DNA of 64,000 bases from Acanthosepion esculentum. Taxonomy: Eukaryota; Mollusca; Cephalopoda; Sepiida; Sepiidae. The notes beneath the pieces are model-generated. The model did no database searches. It worked only from the letters and a program-made list of their open reading frames with translations, and was not told the origin of the DNA. A program made the translations under genes and the position numbers. Shown here piece by piece: positions 43,339-54,844 of the stretch; the stretch's first letter is position 1, and the number at the start of each line of letters is the position of its first letter. The stretch covers positions 60,428,446 to 60,492,445 of the forward strand of contig OZ038500.1 of NCBI GenBank assembly GCA_964036315.1, read 5' to 3'.

Positions 43339-43605
43339 ATGGCGACTGACCCTGCTCTTTATCGCCCCTTCGATGTGAACGAAGAGGCGGGCTTGCAACC
43401 AAGTACGAACCAAATTAAAAGTAAGACCTATCACACTGTGTCTGAAGTCGATGGGCCAAATGTCGGCGTTTGCGTCTCGATAAAACCACCGCGCAGAAGG
43501 CAAGAGAAGACAACTTCATTATCACCCAACAAAGCAATCACGACAAATCCTGATTCAGAAATATCATATAACGGTGTGAAGAGGCTTGCCTACCCTGGAA
43601 ATTAA
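43339..43605 (+). CDS. 88-residue ORF, unrecognised
   Basis: Hydrophilic frame with VNEEAGLQPSTNQIKSKTY and VCVSIKPPRRRQEKTTS. Base composition is closer to 50% GC than the surroundings. No signal, membrane segment or known motif. It may belong to an unrecognised repeat. Confidence 0.2.
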   Translation: MATDPALYRPFDVNEEAGLQPSTNQIKSKTYHTVSEVDGPNVGVCVSIKPPRRRQEKTTSLSPNKAITTNPDSEISYNGVKRLAYPGN

Positions 43606-43679
43606 TCCTCACCCTGAAAACGGAGACCCATGTGGCAGGCGTACTCTGATGATCTCGCTGTTTTTGTAACAAAGAATAA

Positions 43680-45120
43680 AATCCTAATTGGACAATGGAA
43701 TGTTTGGAAGTTGTACCAATGTTGAAAGTTTGAATATGTTATGCTATGTATTTCATTGTTTCTTCCATGCGTCGTGTCTCTTTGGGAGTTTTGTGATCGT
43801 GACTCTCCACAATGTCCTGTCCTTTGTAACTCTTAATAAATTGTGTCCTTTTGCTATCTCTTCGAAATCCTGCACCGCCGTCCATTCAGTCATTCTCGAC
43901 AGGTAGGTTGTGAGTTGTCTGTCCCTCATCATCATCACCATCATCGTTCGACCTCTGCTCCCCCCTATCCCCAATGTCCAACACTGAGCCCCGAGCTATG
44001 GTGTCTGGCAAATTCAATTTCAAGAGAAGACACATCCAGAAGGATGCTGTAGGAGTAAGGATGGGACGATTTCTCTGTCCGTTCGGAGACAGCGGCCGAC
44101 AAACTGTCCCTCTTTCAATTTGTTTTGTGAGTATCCAATTTTCTAAGCTCTCTTTCCTTATTATGCACCATAGGAATTTCAACCGACTCTTTCTGGCGTT
44201 AAGTATAACGGAATTTTTGTTTCTGTAAGGGGGACTGGTTTAGCTAAAAGATAATTAGCATAAAGACAGTTAAAATTGAAGCTCACAGTCTACGATATCT
44301 ATGGTTAATAAGTTTGATTATCATAACAGTTTCCCTTGTTTTTAAGATTTCCACTTTGCTCTAATGTTCGGTTCATCGCATTTTAAGCATCCTCCTGTAA
44401 AATCACATTCCTGTTGCTTCAAGTCTCTTCTTTATCTCTTGGCTAAAATATAGGAGGAGCGACATTACGTAACACTTCAGTACTCCTTCCTGGTTTCCAA
44501 AGAGATTTTTCTGTTTCTTAATACTTTGCTTAGCTTTTGTAAGGCATTTTCACTATCATAATATGCTTTCGAATTTTTGTGCCGCACTTTCCGATCTTTG
44601 ATAAAACACATCCCATGTATCTAGATTGTTGTACTGGTTCGAATTCGGCATCACCAATTGGTAATTTGCATATTGAGCTGTCCTTTTTGCTAACAATTAT
44701 CCATTCTCTCTTTATGCAATTAATGATTAATGTTTTACTTCACTTATTTCTGTGGAAGTTCTTGTAGGAATCCTCCTCTTTGTGTGAGATTATATACGAA
44801 AAGGCTCTATATTATTACGCTAAACGCAATGAAAAAATACAATAAGGATTTTAGAAACGATCACTCAGAGTTTATCCACACCGGAGGAAAGAAAGACATT
44901 AAAAAGGAGCCGGACTAATATTAGATAGACACAGGAGTTCATGCATCTTAGCGTATTTGCTGCTATTAGTGGATTTCAACTGAAACTGAAAAGCGAGCCG
45001 TTAATAAAATTATTAACGAGATGCGAAGGATGTATCAGCTTAAATATTTTAAAAATGAAGATATACATATATCCTTTCGTTTCTCATCTTGCCTACTTTT
45101 CTATTGTAATTTAGTATTCG
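43680..45120. other. Mostly unassigned sequence with one RTE LINE piece
   Basis: Apart from the RTE fragment at 44095-44225, I see only short frames without domains. A TTTTGTAAC-type T-rich composition dominates. No splice-supported exon was seen. Confidence 0.3.
44095..44225 (-). pseudogene. RTE-type LINE C-terminal fragment
   Basis: Minus strand: LKFLWCIIRKESLENWILTK, matching KHLKFLGHIIRKEGLE at 8986-9177. The frame continues into unrelated sequence. Confidence 0.6.
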
Positions 45121-45127
45121 AAGCTTA

Positions 45128-45240
45128 GATATAGCACAAGGCCAAAAGTAAAGAGCGCCTAGTGTGGATCAAACTCATTTTTCAGTAGTAATCGATCTAG
45201 CCAGTCAAGCTTGCTAACCATTACACCACGTAGTGCCTTC
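45128..45240 (-). mobile_element. tRNA-derived SINE (first family), inverted
   Basis: Minus strand: 'gtggtgtaatggttagcaag' and 'gatccacactaggcgctctt', then a tail 'cttttggccttgtgctatat'. More diverged than 4914-5051. Confidence 0.65.
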
Positions 45241-45679
45241 GCCTGCTCTTAGATATGCGAATAAATCTTTGTGAGTTTGGCAGCCACGCCAGGAAAAAGA
45301 AATAGATAAACATTACAACACGCCTGAAAACATCAAATATTAGTGCAACCCGCGAGATAAATGTATACATAAAAATAGAAAGAAGTGCACAAGTTTGTGT
45401 TCTTAGATGGGATTTATAATTTGAACAGAGAATTGAAATAAAGAGTGCAAGAACATAGATCATGATTTATATTATCGGCGTAGAGAAACTGCAACAACAA
45501 ACGCTACGCCTATATCAATGTGTTGATTCAAATTTAGAAATAACATTGGCAGAAACTTATTATACTGTGTAGTTAAAAAGAGCAAAAAAGAAAGGCCTGA
45601 AAATAACTATAAGAAGACAAAATGCATAGTTGTTAGCAAAAGAGACAACATAAATTATGATTTGGGGACGTCTAATATG
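45241..45679. other. No feature recognised
   Basis: AT-rich DNA with an 80-residue minus frame of unknown nature. Confidence 0.3.
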
Positions 45680-45681
45680 TA

Positions 45682-45761
45682 TTAGGTTGGGGCAAAAATA
45701 ATGTCGTTTTCTCACATGAAGTTGAACGTCAAAAAACGACATTATTTTTGCACCAACCTAA
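45682..45761. mobile_element. 80-bp mariner MITE, MADE1-like
   Basis: Almost entirely two inverted arms, 'ttaggttgg(g/t)gcaaaaataa' then 'tgtcgtttt', with flanking TA at 45680-45681 and 45762-45763. The terminal TTAGGTTGGTGCAAAA and the 80-bp length match the MADE1/Hsmar1 type of mariner MITE known in mammals and other animals. Confidence 0.9.
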
Positions 45762-45868
45762 TAGATTTAACTATCAGGAAATTGTAGTAACGGACGGTTA
45801 GACGGAAATTTGAAGACATATAGTGAATAGCCAAAGTTTGCTTTCAGAAAACCTGTAACGTATTAACT

Positions 45869-46110
45869 CAGTGTTTTTCGACGTTTTTAAGCAACGGCAC
45901 ACCTAGGAGCAAATGAAAATATCACAGCACACTTAGCAAAATTTTTAAAGGGTATACATTTAAATGTTATGAAATAAAAGCGTAGCCTTAAAAATAAAAT
46001 ACAAACACAAATATGAATTTACTTTATTTGAAATATTTCTATTCAACTGTGTCAAAAGTGCGCCTGTATTTTTCCCCGCGATTTCTTCAATGTTTCGTCG
46101 AATAAGCAGA
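45869..46110 (+). mobile_element. hAT-like 5' end fragment
   Basis: 'cagtgtttttcgacg' followed by 'gcaacggcacacctag' is the usual layout of hAT element ends (CAGTG-TTTTC then a GGCACAC motif). No matching 3' end or 8-bp duplication was identified. Confidence 0.35.
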
Positions 46111-46118
46111 CACATATT

Positions 46119-46540
46119 TCTTATAATGGTTAGCAAGCTGGTCTCGCTAGAACAATTACGAGTGAGTAGTGAGTCCGATCCTCACTAGGTGCCTCACACT
46201 TTCGGCCTTGTAGCACATCTAAGTTACGCTTGGAAAATCACTATGTTGATAACAGAGGTACCTCAAGGCGACGTAATGGTTAGCAAGCTTGTCTCGCTAG
46301 AACAATTACGAGTAGTGAATTCGATCCTGACTGGGTGCCCCAAACTTTCAGCTTTGTGTCATATCTAAGTTACGCTTGGAAAATTACTATGTTGATGACA
46401 GGGGTAACTCAAGGCGGCGTAATAGTTAGCAAGCTTGTCTCGCTAGAACAATTACGACTGAGTAGTGAGTTCGATCCTCACTGGGTGCTCCACACATTTG
46501 GCCACGTGCCACATCTAAGTTACGCTTGGAAATTCACTTC
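46119..46540 (+). mobile_element. Head-to-tail trimer of the tRNA-derived SINE
   Basis: Three units start near 46119 (head truncated), 46257 and 46403, period about 146 bp, each with 'atggttagcaagct', 'ctcgctagaacaattacga', 'gatcctcactgggtg', 'ttacgcttggaaaatcacta'. The junctions share 'atgttgatgacagggg', which points to unequal exchange or array retroposition rather than three insertions. Confidence 0.85.
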
Positions 46541-46679
46541 AGTTGAGCGTAGTTTTTCTCGCTACTTATTTTTTGATGTTATTTAGGGGTGAGGGCCCTA
46601 ATTCGCATAAATAAGAAGTAGAAATTGCAATAAAACTGATAAAGCCTTCTTAGCTAATGCGGGATATTCCTTTTGTTTT

Positions 46680-46880
46680 GGGTGTCGGGCGGTGTATTGG
46701 ACAACTATTCTGAATTGAAGATCAGAGAGCCGAGATCCAATTCCAGTAATCATCTACGCGCACGTACAACCTTTTCTTCCCCCTTATCTATGACTTAATT
46801 AGTACAACCTAACAGTTAAAAATATTTTCTGGCTTTAATAAACTGCAAAAGGTTGATAAGCCGTAAAACACAAATCAACC
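46680..46880 (+). mobile_element. tRNA-headed SINE with shared tail
   Basis: 'gggcggtgtattggacaac', 'gagccgagatccaattccag' (B-box region), body 'tgacttaattagtacaacc', tail 'ggttgataagccgtaaaaca'. Same family as 25255, 49640 and 63560. Confidence 0.7.
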
Positions 46881-46977
46881 AATAAAAAACATATTTTCAA
46901 AATGGATGGCGCCGATTTTCGATACCATGATGTAGTCTATTTTTGACGTTTTCCTTTACCGAACGATTCATTACCAA

Positions 46978-47196
<219 letters not shown>

Positions 47197-47835
47197 TGTT
47201 TGACGTATTTTCCTCAATTGTTGATGATCGATGTTTGGAAACCTCAGTATTCAGGTAGCCCCAGCTAAAAGAATCATATCCGGAGAGAGAACAGACGAAT
47301 GTGCGGGCGAGTCAGCAATAATGCATAAGGTGATCAAATGTTCTGAAAATACTTCCTTCAAAGCCTCTATCGATTTCCGCACTGTTTGTACGATGGCTCC
47401 ATCCTGTTGAAACCATACATCCGTTTTACGATATTTTTTGAGTGTGGGTTCCGGAAGACTTCATAGCAATTGAAACTTCAATAAACCGATCGACATTCCA
47501 CATCAAAATTAAGGGCCACAACCACAAACACTTGCAGGAGTACACTACACCCTAACTTGTTTACTGTGTGCAAGGCCGGTGCGTAATACCTCTCATTCCC
47601 ACGACTAAGTGAGAGGCAAGCCAGATTGGGGGACCTGGGCAGTGATTTTGTGAGCATTTCTGTCTTATCAACATTTAAGTTTGTTTTGCCGACATTTATA
47701 TACATTACAAATTAGACAAAGTACAACTGATTATTAAAGGATGAAAAATATTTGCGAATTTTGACGTCATTCTGTGGGGTTTTTATTGTCCAAATCCGTG
47801 AATTTGTTTTGCTCATGCTAAGTTTCGAAATAAAA

Positions 47836-48187
47836 TACCGTAATTCCCCATTATAATACGCATTGTTTTCTACAAAATAAGAAGCAAAATCAGGAGTGCG
47901 CATTATACATAGCTACAAAATATCTTTAGAATGTGCCGTAAAGTAAAATAAAAATTATCATAGAACTAAATTAGAATAATATTAGTCTATGTTTAAAACA
48001 ATTTTTTTAAATAAGTGTACGAAACGCTGACCGTAATGAAATTGTAGAGGTACAATTTTATAGGGTCTGATTACAAAACAAGGGGTGCGTATTATACATG
48101 AGTAGAGGCATTTTCCCAACACTTTCAGCACAATTTGGGGGGTGCTTATTATGGATGAAGGCGTATTATACATAGGGAATTACGGTA
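47836..48187. mobile_element. MITE with 28-bp TIRs
   Basis: 'taccgtaattcccc' with 'tataatacgca' on the left; inverted 'gcgtattatacatagggaat' and 'tacggta' on the right. TA occurs at both ends. Internal copies of 'gcgcattatacata' and 'gcgtattatacatg' suggest subterminal repeats. The TIR resembles pogo/Tigger-type elements; no ORF. Confidence 0.75.
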
Positions 48188-48293
48188 CTATATAAAATTC
48201 ACTATTTTTTCTTATCCATAATGTTGAATATTTTTAACTAGGAAAACTTCTGATGTTAATGTTAAAAGTTGCCATAAAACATTGTTGATTTAT

Positions 48294-48988
48294 TTAAGAT
48301 GGAATGATCTATTCTATTATTTAAGATCGAAAGATCTGATTTAAGATGTAATGACCTGATTTAAGATGGAATGATCTATTCTATTATTTAAGATCGAAAG
48401 ATCTGATTTAAGATGTAATGACCTGATTTAAGATGGAATGATCTATTCTATTATTTAAGATCGAAAGATCTGATTTAAGATGTAATGACCTGATTTAAGA
48501 TGGAATGATCTATTCTATTATTTAAGATCGAAAGATCTGATTTAAGATGTAATGACCTGATTTAAGATGGAATGATCTATTCTATTATTTAAGATCGAAA
48601 GATCTGATTTAAGATGTAATGACCTGATTTAAGATGGAATGATCTATTCTATTATTTAAGATCGAAAGATCTGATTTAAGATGTAATGACCTGATTTAAG
48701 ATGGAATGATCTATTCTATTATTTAAGATCGAAAGATCTGATTTAAGATGTAATGACCTGATTTAAGATGGGATGATCTATTCTATTATTTAAGATCGAA
48801 AGATCTGATTTAAGATGTAATGACCTGATTTAAGATGGAATGATCTATTCTATTATTTAAGATCGAAAGATCTGATTTAAGATGTAATGACCTGATTTAA
48901 GATGGGATGATCTATTCTATTATTTAAGATCGAAAGATCTGATTTAAGATGTAATGACCTGATTTAAGATGGAATGATCTATTCTGGC
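48294..48988. repeat. 67-bp tandem repeat, about 10 copies, highly homogeneous
   Basis: Unit: 'gatttaagatggaatgatct', 'attctattatttaagatcga', 'aagatctgatttaagatgta', 'atgacct'. Only a few positions vary (ggaatg/gggatg at two units). Each unit contains AGATC-GAAA-GATCT, a hairpin with a GAAA loop, and three related 'gatttaagatg' sub-blocks. Confidence 0.97.
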
Positions 48989-49520
48989 ATGACTATGATT
49001 TGTATTGAGATTCATTGTAATTATTTTCAGCTTTTCTCGTTGTATTGTTCACCTATATTGTTTATGACCCATTATTGCACATAATGAGATTACAATAAAA
49101 ATGTGTATTTTATACGAATATTACCTTATGAAAATTCAGATGTAGTCGAATCATAGATTGGTAGGAAAGGCATGAGACACTTCCACCTGCGCTTGGCTGT
49201 GTTGAGGTCTTCCATGAAAGTGTTTGACTTTGTTTGACGCTCAGTAGCGAAAGTTCTCTTTGTTGACGCAACCAGACATATGAAAATAAGCTTCGTTACT
49301 TGTAAAGATAACAGCTTTTTGCTTGACTATTTTGAATGATGTAACTACATATTGAAAAAATAGCGAAATATTAGCTACATATAAACACCATTACCACCTG
49401 CCTAGCTTCACCAAAACAATAACTGTATAAAAAGTGGAAGTTTTTAATGCGCACCCTATATTATCAGATTTATTTTTATCTTTGCTATCTTTATATTACT
49501 GTTAAGATCGATGGATATAG

Positions 49521-49639
49521 GTTTACGGCCACAACACATTATAACACCAATTCCTGTACGATCACCGATACGAAGCAACGTCGAGTATGGTCAGTACCTA
49601 GATGGGTGACCGTTTGGGAATTTCAGGTGCTGTAAGCTT
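49521..49639 (+). pseudogene. 5S rRNA-derived sequence (head of a composite SINE)
   Basis: 119 bp aligned to 5S rRNA from GTTTACGGCC to TGTAAGCTT: 'gatcaccgatacgaagcaac', 'gtacctagatgggtgaccg', 'tgggaatttcaggtgctgta'. Internal promoter blocks (A box, intermediate element, C box) are recognisable but mutated. The direct join to a tRNA-like SINE shows it is a SINE head and not a 5S gene. Confidence 0.8.
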
Positions 49640-49890
49640 AGATGTGCATGTAATGTAACGTATAATGGCCTGGAATTGTTACTCGGAAAACCGAGTTCCA
49701 ATTCCAGTTGGTTTCGTTATATTCACTTACTCGCAAATATCCTTGGGAAAGGCATGAATCCGTATATCCTGCTCCCAGCTACGGGATAATTAGTACGACT
49801 CATATTCTAAAATTCTTACAATCTAAAAATATTTTCTGGCTTTAAATAATCCGATGTAAAAAAAAACTAGATAAGCTGTAGAAAACGAAT
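49640..49890 (+). mobile_element. SINE body and tail joined to the 5S head
   Basis: 'gatgtgcatgtaatgtaacg' linker, 'aaccgagttccaattccag' (B-box region), 'tgggataattagtacgac', 'atattttctggctttaaat', tail 'gataagctgtagaaaacg'. Matches 46680-46880. With 6645-6790 it shows a 5S-tRNA composite family. Confidence 0.75.
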
Positions 49891-49893
49891 AAA

Positions 49894-50790
49894 TCAATCG
49901 GTATGCTCTGCTTTCATGAGACGAGTAAGGTAACTGCTTTCCGTGCTATCGTCGTCACGCACATTACGTAAATACGACGGCAAGTCAATACGACCAACCT
50001 GACCGTCGGGCGTGACGGATCGGGCGAATGAGGCGGGTAGAAGAGGTGGATTCTGACCTGTTGGCTGTTTACAATTCCTGTCGCCGGCGCGCACATCACG
50101 TCGAAGGCTTCCTTAAGCGACGACAATCGCATCTTTTTCGATATTGTTTCGAATCGTTTCATATCAGTGCAGAGATTTCGGTCGCTTTGCCGAATATGTT
50201 CTTCGGTCGGTAAATTCAACTACATTTGGAAAAAAGAAAAAAAAAATCTATACAACAGTTACAGTCGAGCTCTCAGCGCCCATATCGATAGCCCCCCTCC
50301 CCCACCCAACAGTTGCAGTGTCAACTGTGTTGAAGATCTACCTTGTTTGTGCAATCGGTTTATGTTTTTCTCTCTCTCCCTACCTTATCTCTGTCTCTCC
50401 CTCTCTCTGCCTCTCTCTCACTCTCTCTCTCTCTCTGCCTCTCTCTCTCTCTCTCTCTCTCTCTTTTTCAACGACGACCCGTTCGAGGACGCCACCGTCG
50501 CGTACGAAACGACAGCAGCCAAAGGAAAAGCAACGACGTGCGCCGCCGGACCCAACAGCCGTTGCCACTCCAAGCGACGACGACACCAACTATGGCAGGC
50601 TCTAGCGGGGCAGAGAGACACACCTTTCATAATACAACAAAACGTACATAAAACGTTGCTGTTATGCTGTCGATCCGGCCGTCCCTCGATCAGGACGAAT
50701 CGGGTTAGTCGAGGGTTTTGTCTCAATAGTTCGCAGTCTGGTTGCTGCTCGCCTTCATTTAAAATTGCGGCCCCAAACAATTAACATTTT
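49894..50790. other. CpG-rich island with (TC)n in the middle
   Basis: 49900-50220 and 50465-50760 are rich in CpG ('cgtcgtcacgcacattacg', 'cgacgaccc', 'cgccgccgga') in a window otherwise CpG-poor; 50365-50464 is (TC)n. Open frames exist on both strands (49914-50219 minus, 101 residues; 50167-50784 plus, 205 residues across the repeat), but none has a recognisable domain. It could be a promoter/first-exon region or an unmethylated repeat. Confidence 0.35.
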
Positions 50791-50816
50791 GTTGTACGAA
50801 GCTAAATCTTTTATCT

Positions 50817-51110
50817 GTGTCGAATTATGTAACAATTACAAGCCAACCTTTCTACTGTACTGAATTCTGCTATTAATCCTAACTGGATTTGGGGACCTTG
50901 TACCTGACTATGCTACACTTAAGTAAGAACGACACCCCGAATTTTCATTTAATTTTGTCCTCCAAACCATTTTTGTTGTGCGTGTCTAAATGTTATAACT
51001 ATCCGACTATGTAACAATTATAATCAAGCCTACCAACTGTAGTGAATATTGTTATTAATGTTACCTAAAAGTGATGACCTTGTACCTAACTTTGTACACT
51101 TAGTAAATGC
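50817..51110 (+). repeat. Diverged ~180-bp direct duplication
   Basis: 'tatgtaacaattacaagcc' to 'ccttgtacctgactatgcta' recurs as 'tatgtaacaattataatcaa' to 'ccttgtacctaactttgtac', shifted by about 180 bp. The frame at 51152-51364 just after is not recognised. Confidence 0.7.
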
Positions 51111-51479
51111 ATATATGACTGTGGCATTTTAATGCAATTCCGGAACCTGCAATGAAGTCTCGTGTTCCCGAGATTCCTTCGACTACAAGCACTACGAACT
51201 CCGTAATTTCTAACCAAGAAAATGACCTTACCTTGACCTGCTCTCGATTTAATAATCAGAACAATGTCTATCTGAGCGCTTCCTTTCTATTTACTGTTAA
51301 CATCCCGGCTCAAGTAGATTCAAAGAAAGACTTCACAAGACGTAAAGGTGTATTATTGAATTAAAATCTCTGAAATTATCGGTAGTTTGAGTGCAAATCC
51401 GATTTTAAAGAAATGGGCTTTATTCATTATTTTCTGTTGTCAATTTATTTGCTACAAGTGCTTTTCGTTAAGGAATTGA

Positions 51480-53260
51480 TTTTACTTTCTGTTCTTTCTT
51501 CATGTCAGACCAAAATCTTCGCTTTACGATTCTGTCTTAAAATTTGTATTATTCTTTAAGTGGCAGCCTATATTATTTTCTTCTTTTTCACGACCTTCAG
51601 TTTATTTTATTGATGTTATGTCTTCATTTATTTTTTATTATTTGTTTATTTTTTTATACTTTTCTCTTTTTCGATTCTTCGTTTCTTACTCTCCCCTCTC
51701 TATTTTTCTGGCTTATTCTTTCTTTTCTTTCTATTTTCTCCCTTCTTTCCGTGTTTTATTCTTTTTTAATCGGCAATATATTTTCTTTCTCATCTAGTAA
51801 TTTATCTCTCTCTCTCTCTCTTTCTGTTTTTCTTTCTGTTTTACTTTCATTCTTTATTTTCTGATTTTAATCTCTCCTTTCTTCATTTGCAATCCTTTTA
51901 TTTCGAAATTAATATTTCTCTTCGAATTATATTCATTCATTCGTAATTTCTTTCTTTCTTGCATTCTTTCATGGTTTTTATTCCTTTTTTATTTGCAATT
52001 TATTTTTCATCACCAATAAAATCCTTTATTTCTGGTATTTCTTCTTTGCTTGCCTTTATTAGTTCATTCTATTTTTCTTTACTATCCATTTTTCAATAAT
52101 GTTTTTTTCGGTCAATAATCGTCCGTCTTTTGTTCCAATCTATTCATAAAATATTCTTTCTTTCTTTCTTCCTTTCTTTCTTTCTTTTTTCTTTCTTTCT
52201 TTCGTTTTTCTTTCTTTCTTTCTTTCCTTTATTCTTTCTTTCTTTATTTTTTCTGTCTTTCTTTCTTATTTCTTTCTTTCTTTCTTACTAATTTGCTTGC
52301 TTGTTTGTGTTATTTCTTTATTTTTCTTCCTTTCTTTACAACGCATTTTTCATAATTTAGTTATCTCATTGAATAATCTACTTTCTTCACTTTCTTTTCT
52401 TCTTTCTTTATTTCTTTCCCATTCATTTTCATAATTTATTTTTTCATTCAATAATGCTCTTTCTTTCTTTCCAATTCATTTTTCATAATTTATTTTTCAT
52501 TCAATAATGCTCTTTCTTTCTTTCTTCCTTTCTTTTTTTCTTTCTTTCTTTCCAATCCATTTTTCATAATTTCTTTTTTCATTCAATAATCTTCTTTCTT
52601 TCTTTCTTTTTTCTTTCATTCTTTCTTTCTTTCTTTTTTCTTTCTTTCTTTCTTTCTTTCCAATTCATTTTTCATAATTTATTTTTCATTCAATAATCCT
52701 TTCTTTCTGTCTTTCTTTCTTTCTTTCTAATCCATTTTTTAATACTTTATTTTTTTCACTCAATAATCTTTCTTTGTTTCTTTCTCTCGTTCTTTCTGTC
52801 CTTCCATTCCATTTATCATATTTTGTTTCTCATTCGATAACCGTCTTTTTCTTTCTTTTTTTCTTTCTTTCTTTCTTTCGTTCTTTCTTTTCAATCCTTT
52901 TTTTTTCGTATTTTATTTTTCTCATTCAAAAATATTCTTTCTCTGTCTTTTCACTTCTTGAAAGATTATATTCCTTTCCTAATCTACAATAAATATTCTT
53001 CATAATTTATCTTTCTCACACAATGATGTTTCATTATGTCTTTCTTGATTGCTTACTTTTATTGTTTATTTATTTCCTGATTTAATTCTTTCTTCACTTC
53101 ATTTCTAATCCAATCGATTTATAAATTATTTTTCCGCTGAATGATACTCGTTCATTCATTCTTAATTTCTTTCTTTCTTGTTTCTCTTCCTTTTCTATTT
53201 GCAATTTATTTTCATCACCAACAATATTATTGCTTTCTTCTTTCTTTCCACATAATCTTA
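51480..53260 (+). repeat. Pyrimidine-rich domain with minisatellite-like periods
   Basis: C/T-rich throughout. Between 52340 and 53010 a unit of 'ccaattcatttttcataatt', 'tatttttcattcaataat' and (CTTT)n repeats about eight times with variable CTTT length. No gene. Confidence 0.9.
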
Positions 53261-53690
53261 GTTCGAGTTCTCATTTTGTAAAATATCTCGAATTATGTTC
53301 ATAATGAACCGATTTCATTCGTCTTGCTCCTCTCAAAACCACCACTCGGAATAATAATCATGCAGCAAATGGAATTATCCTTAAATAGCTGTACCCGCGA
53401 AAACTGCACATGTGTTGGCATCTTAAATTATAGATTATCGCCTGCCTCTACAACTATCATAGAATAAATTCTAGTATGGAATACGCATTCACATGACGAC
53501 TATATTTACTTTTGTAATTCATATGCATCATATTTTCTTAAGTTTGGAACATTTAAGGCTTATCAGTAACATGCCAATATAGGGTTATTTCACAAGAATT
53601 AAGAGCTAAGTAAATTCACTTCTAATATTTTTATAATATTATGCAAATGCATATGTGTAGTCTTTTCTCAACACACCCGTATCTCTCCCC
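53261..53690. other. No feature recognised
   Basis: AT-rich unique-looking DNA before the (TCTA)n/(TA)n tract at 53693-53781. Confidence 0.3.
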
Positions 53691-53691
53691 C

Positions 53692-53781
<90 letters not shown>

Positions 53782-53786
<5 letters not shown>

Positions 53787-54844
53787 AGATGTTCAGTGTT
53801 TCCACGTGAGTATATGGTAATAACGAACAAACACAGTCGTAGGGAAAAATACTGGTATATTCAGAGAGGTATTTACATCAGAGAGATTAGTAGTAGAACG
53901 AACGTAGGTTAGTAGTAACAATAAGTAATAGTAATAAAGTCCAACGGTATCTTCCGGTCGAGAAACGGAAGTGTAACTGATCACTACAGAAGTCTCACTC
54001 TGCACTGCACTACACTGCTACACTACGGTATTTAACAACCCTCCCACGTGGGTCGAATGTGGCACAAGGCCGGTTTAATGTGGGCTTACCGAGCCCGTAG
54101 GCTCGGCCAAAAATATGCCCATTTACAACCCGTATACACGAGTTTAGGGACTGTCTACTTCCCCGGACGACACTTTGCCCTGCGGCAAAGCCTCGTCCGG
54201 GTTCCTCTCTGCCAAAGCAGAGAGTTCGACAGGAGCAGCGCACAGCCAGAGACTGCGTCTCGTACACTGCTACACTACGGTATTTAACAACCCTCCCACG
54301 TGGGTCGAATGTGGCACAAGGCCGGTTTAATGTGGGCTCCCCGAGCCCGTAGTCTCGGCCAAAAATATGCCCATTAGAACCCGTATAAACGGGTTCAGGG
54401 GCTGTCTACCTCCCCGGACGACACTTTGCCCTGCGGCAAAGCCTCGTCCGGGTTCCTCTCTGCCAAAGCAGAGAGTTCGACAGGAGCAGCGCACAGTCAG
54501 AGACTGCGTACACTGCTACACTACGGTATTTAACAACCCTCCCACGTGGGTCGAATGTGGCACAAGGCCGGTTTAATGTGGGCTTACCGAGCCCGTAGGC
54601 TCGGCCAAAAATATGCCCATTAGAACCCGTATAAACGGGTTCAGGGACTGTCTACCTCCCCGGACGACACTTTGCCCTGCGGCAAAGCCTCGTCCGGGTT
54701 CCTCTCTGCCAAAGCAGAGAGTTCGACAGGAGCAGCGCACAGTCAGAGACTGCGTACACTGCTACACTACTCACAGTCTCTAGAACTACTGTTCTATTTA
54801 TAATAATAGGATCAGTCTATTGTGGTTGTGAAGGTGGGTGCGCC

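Larger units (their letters stand above)
47245..49330 (-). pseudogene. Tc1/mariner-superfamily DDE transposase relic split by 1.7 kb of inserts
   Basis: On the minus strand 49330-49150 reads SNEAYFHMSGCVNKENFRY (first catalytic region) and HFHGRPQHSQ. 47450-47245 reads VWFQQDGAIVQT (second Asp) and SEHLITLCIIADSPAHSSVL (third-Asp region, decayed). Order and strand agree with one gene. Between the halves lie a MITE (47836-48187) and a 67-bp array (48294-48988). Confidence 0.55.

Noticed and set aside
48294..48988. 67-bp regular repeats as a CRISPR array
   Set aside because: The whole 67 bp is conserved, so there are no spacers; it is a minisatellite.
49521..49639. Functional 5S rRNA gene
   Set aside because: Many substitutions, including in internal promoter regions, and a direct fusion to a SINE body; it is a retroposed head.
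50167..50784. 205-residue plus-strand frame
   Set aside because: Its middle is a (TC)n tract and the two ends have no recognised domain; overlapping frames of similar length exist on both strands, as expected in CpG-rich sequence with few stops.
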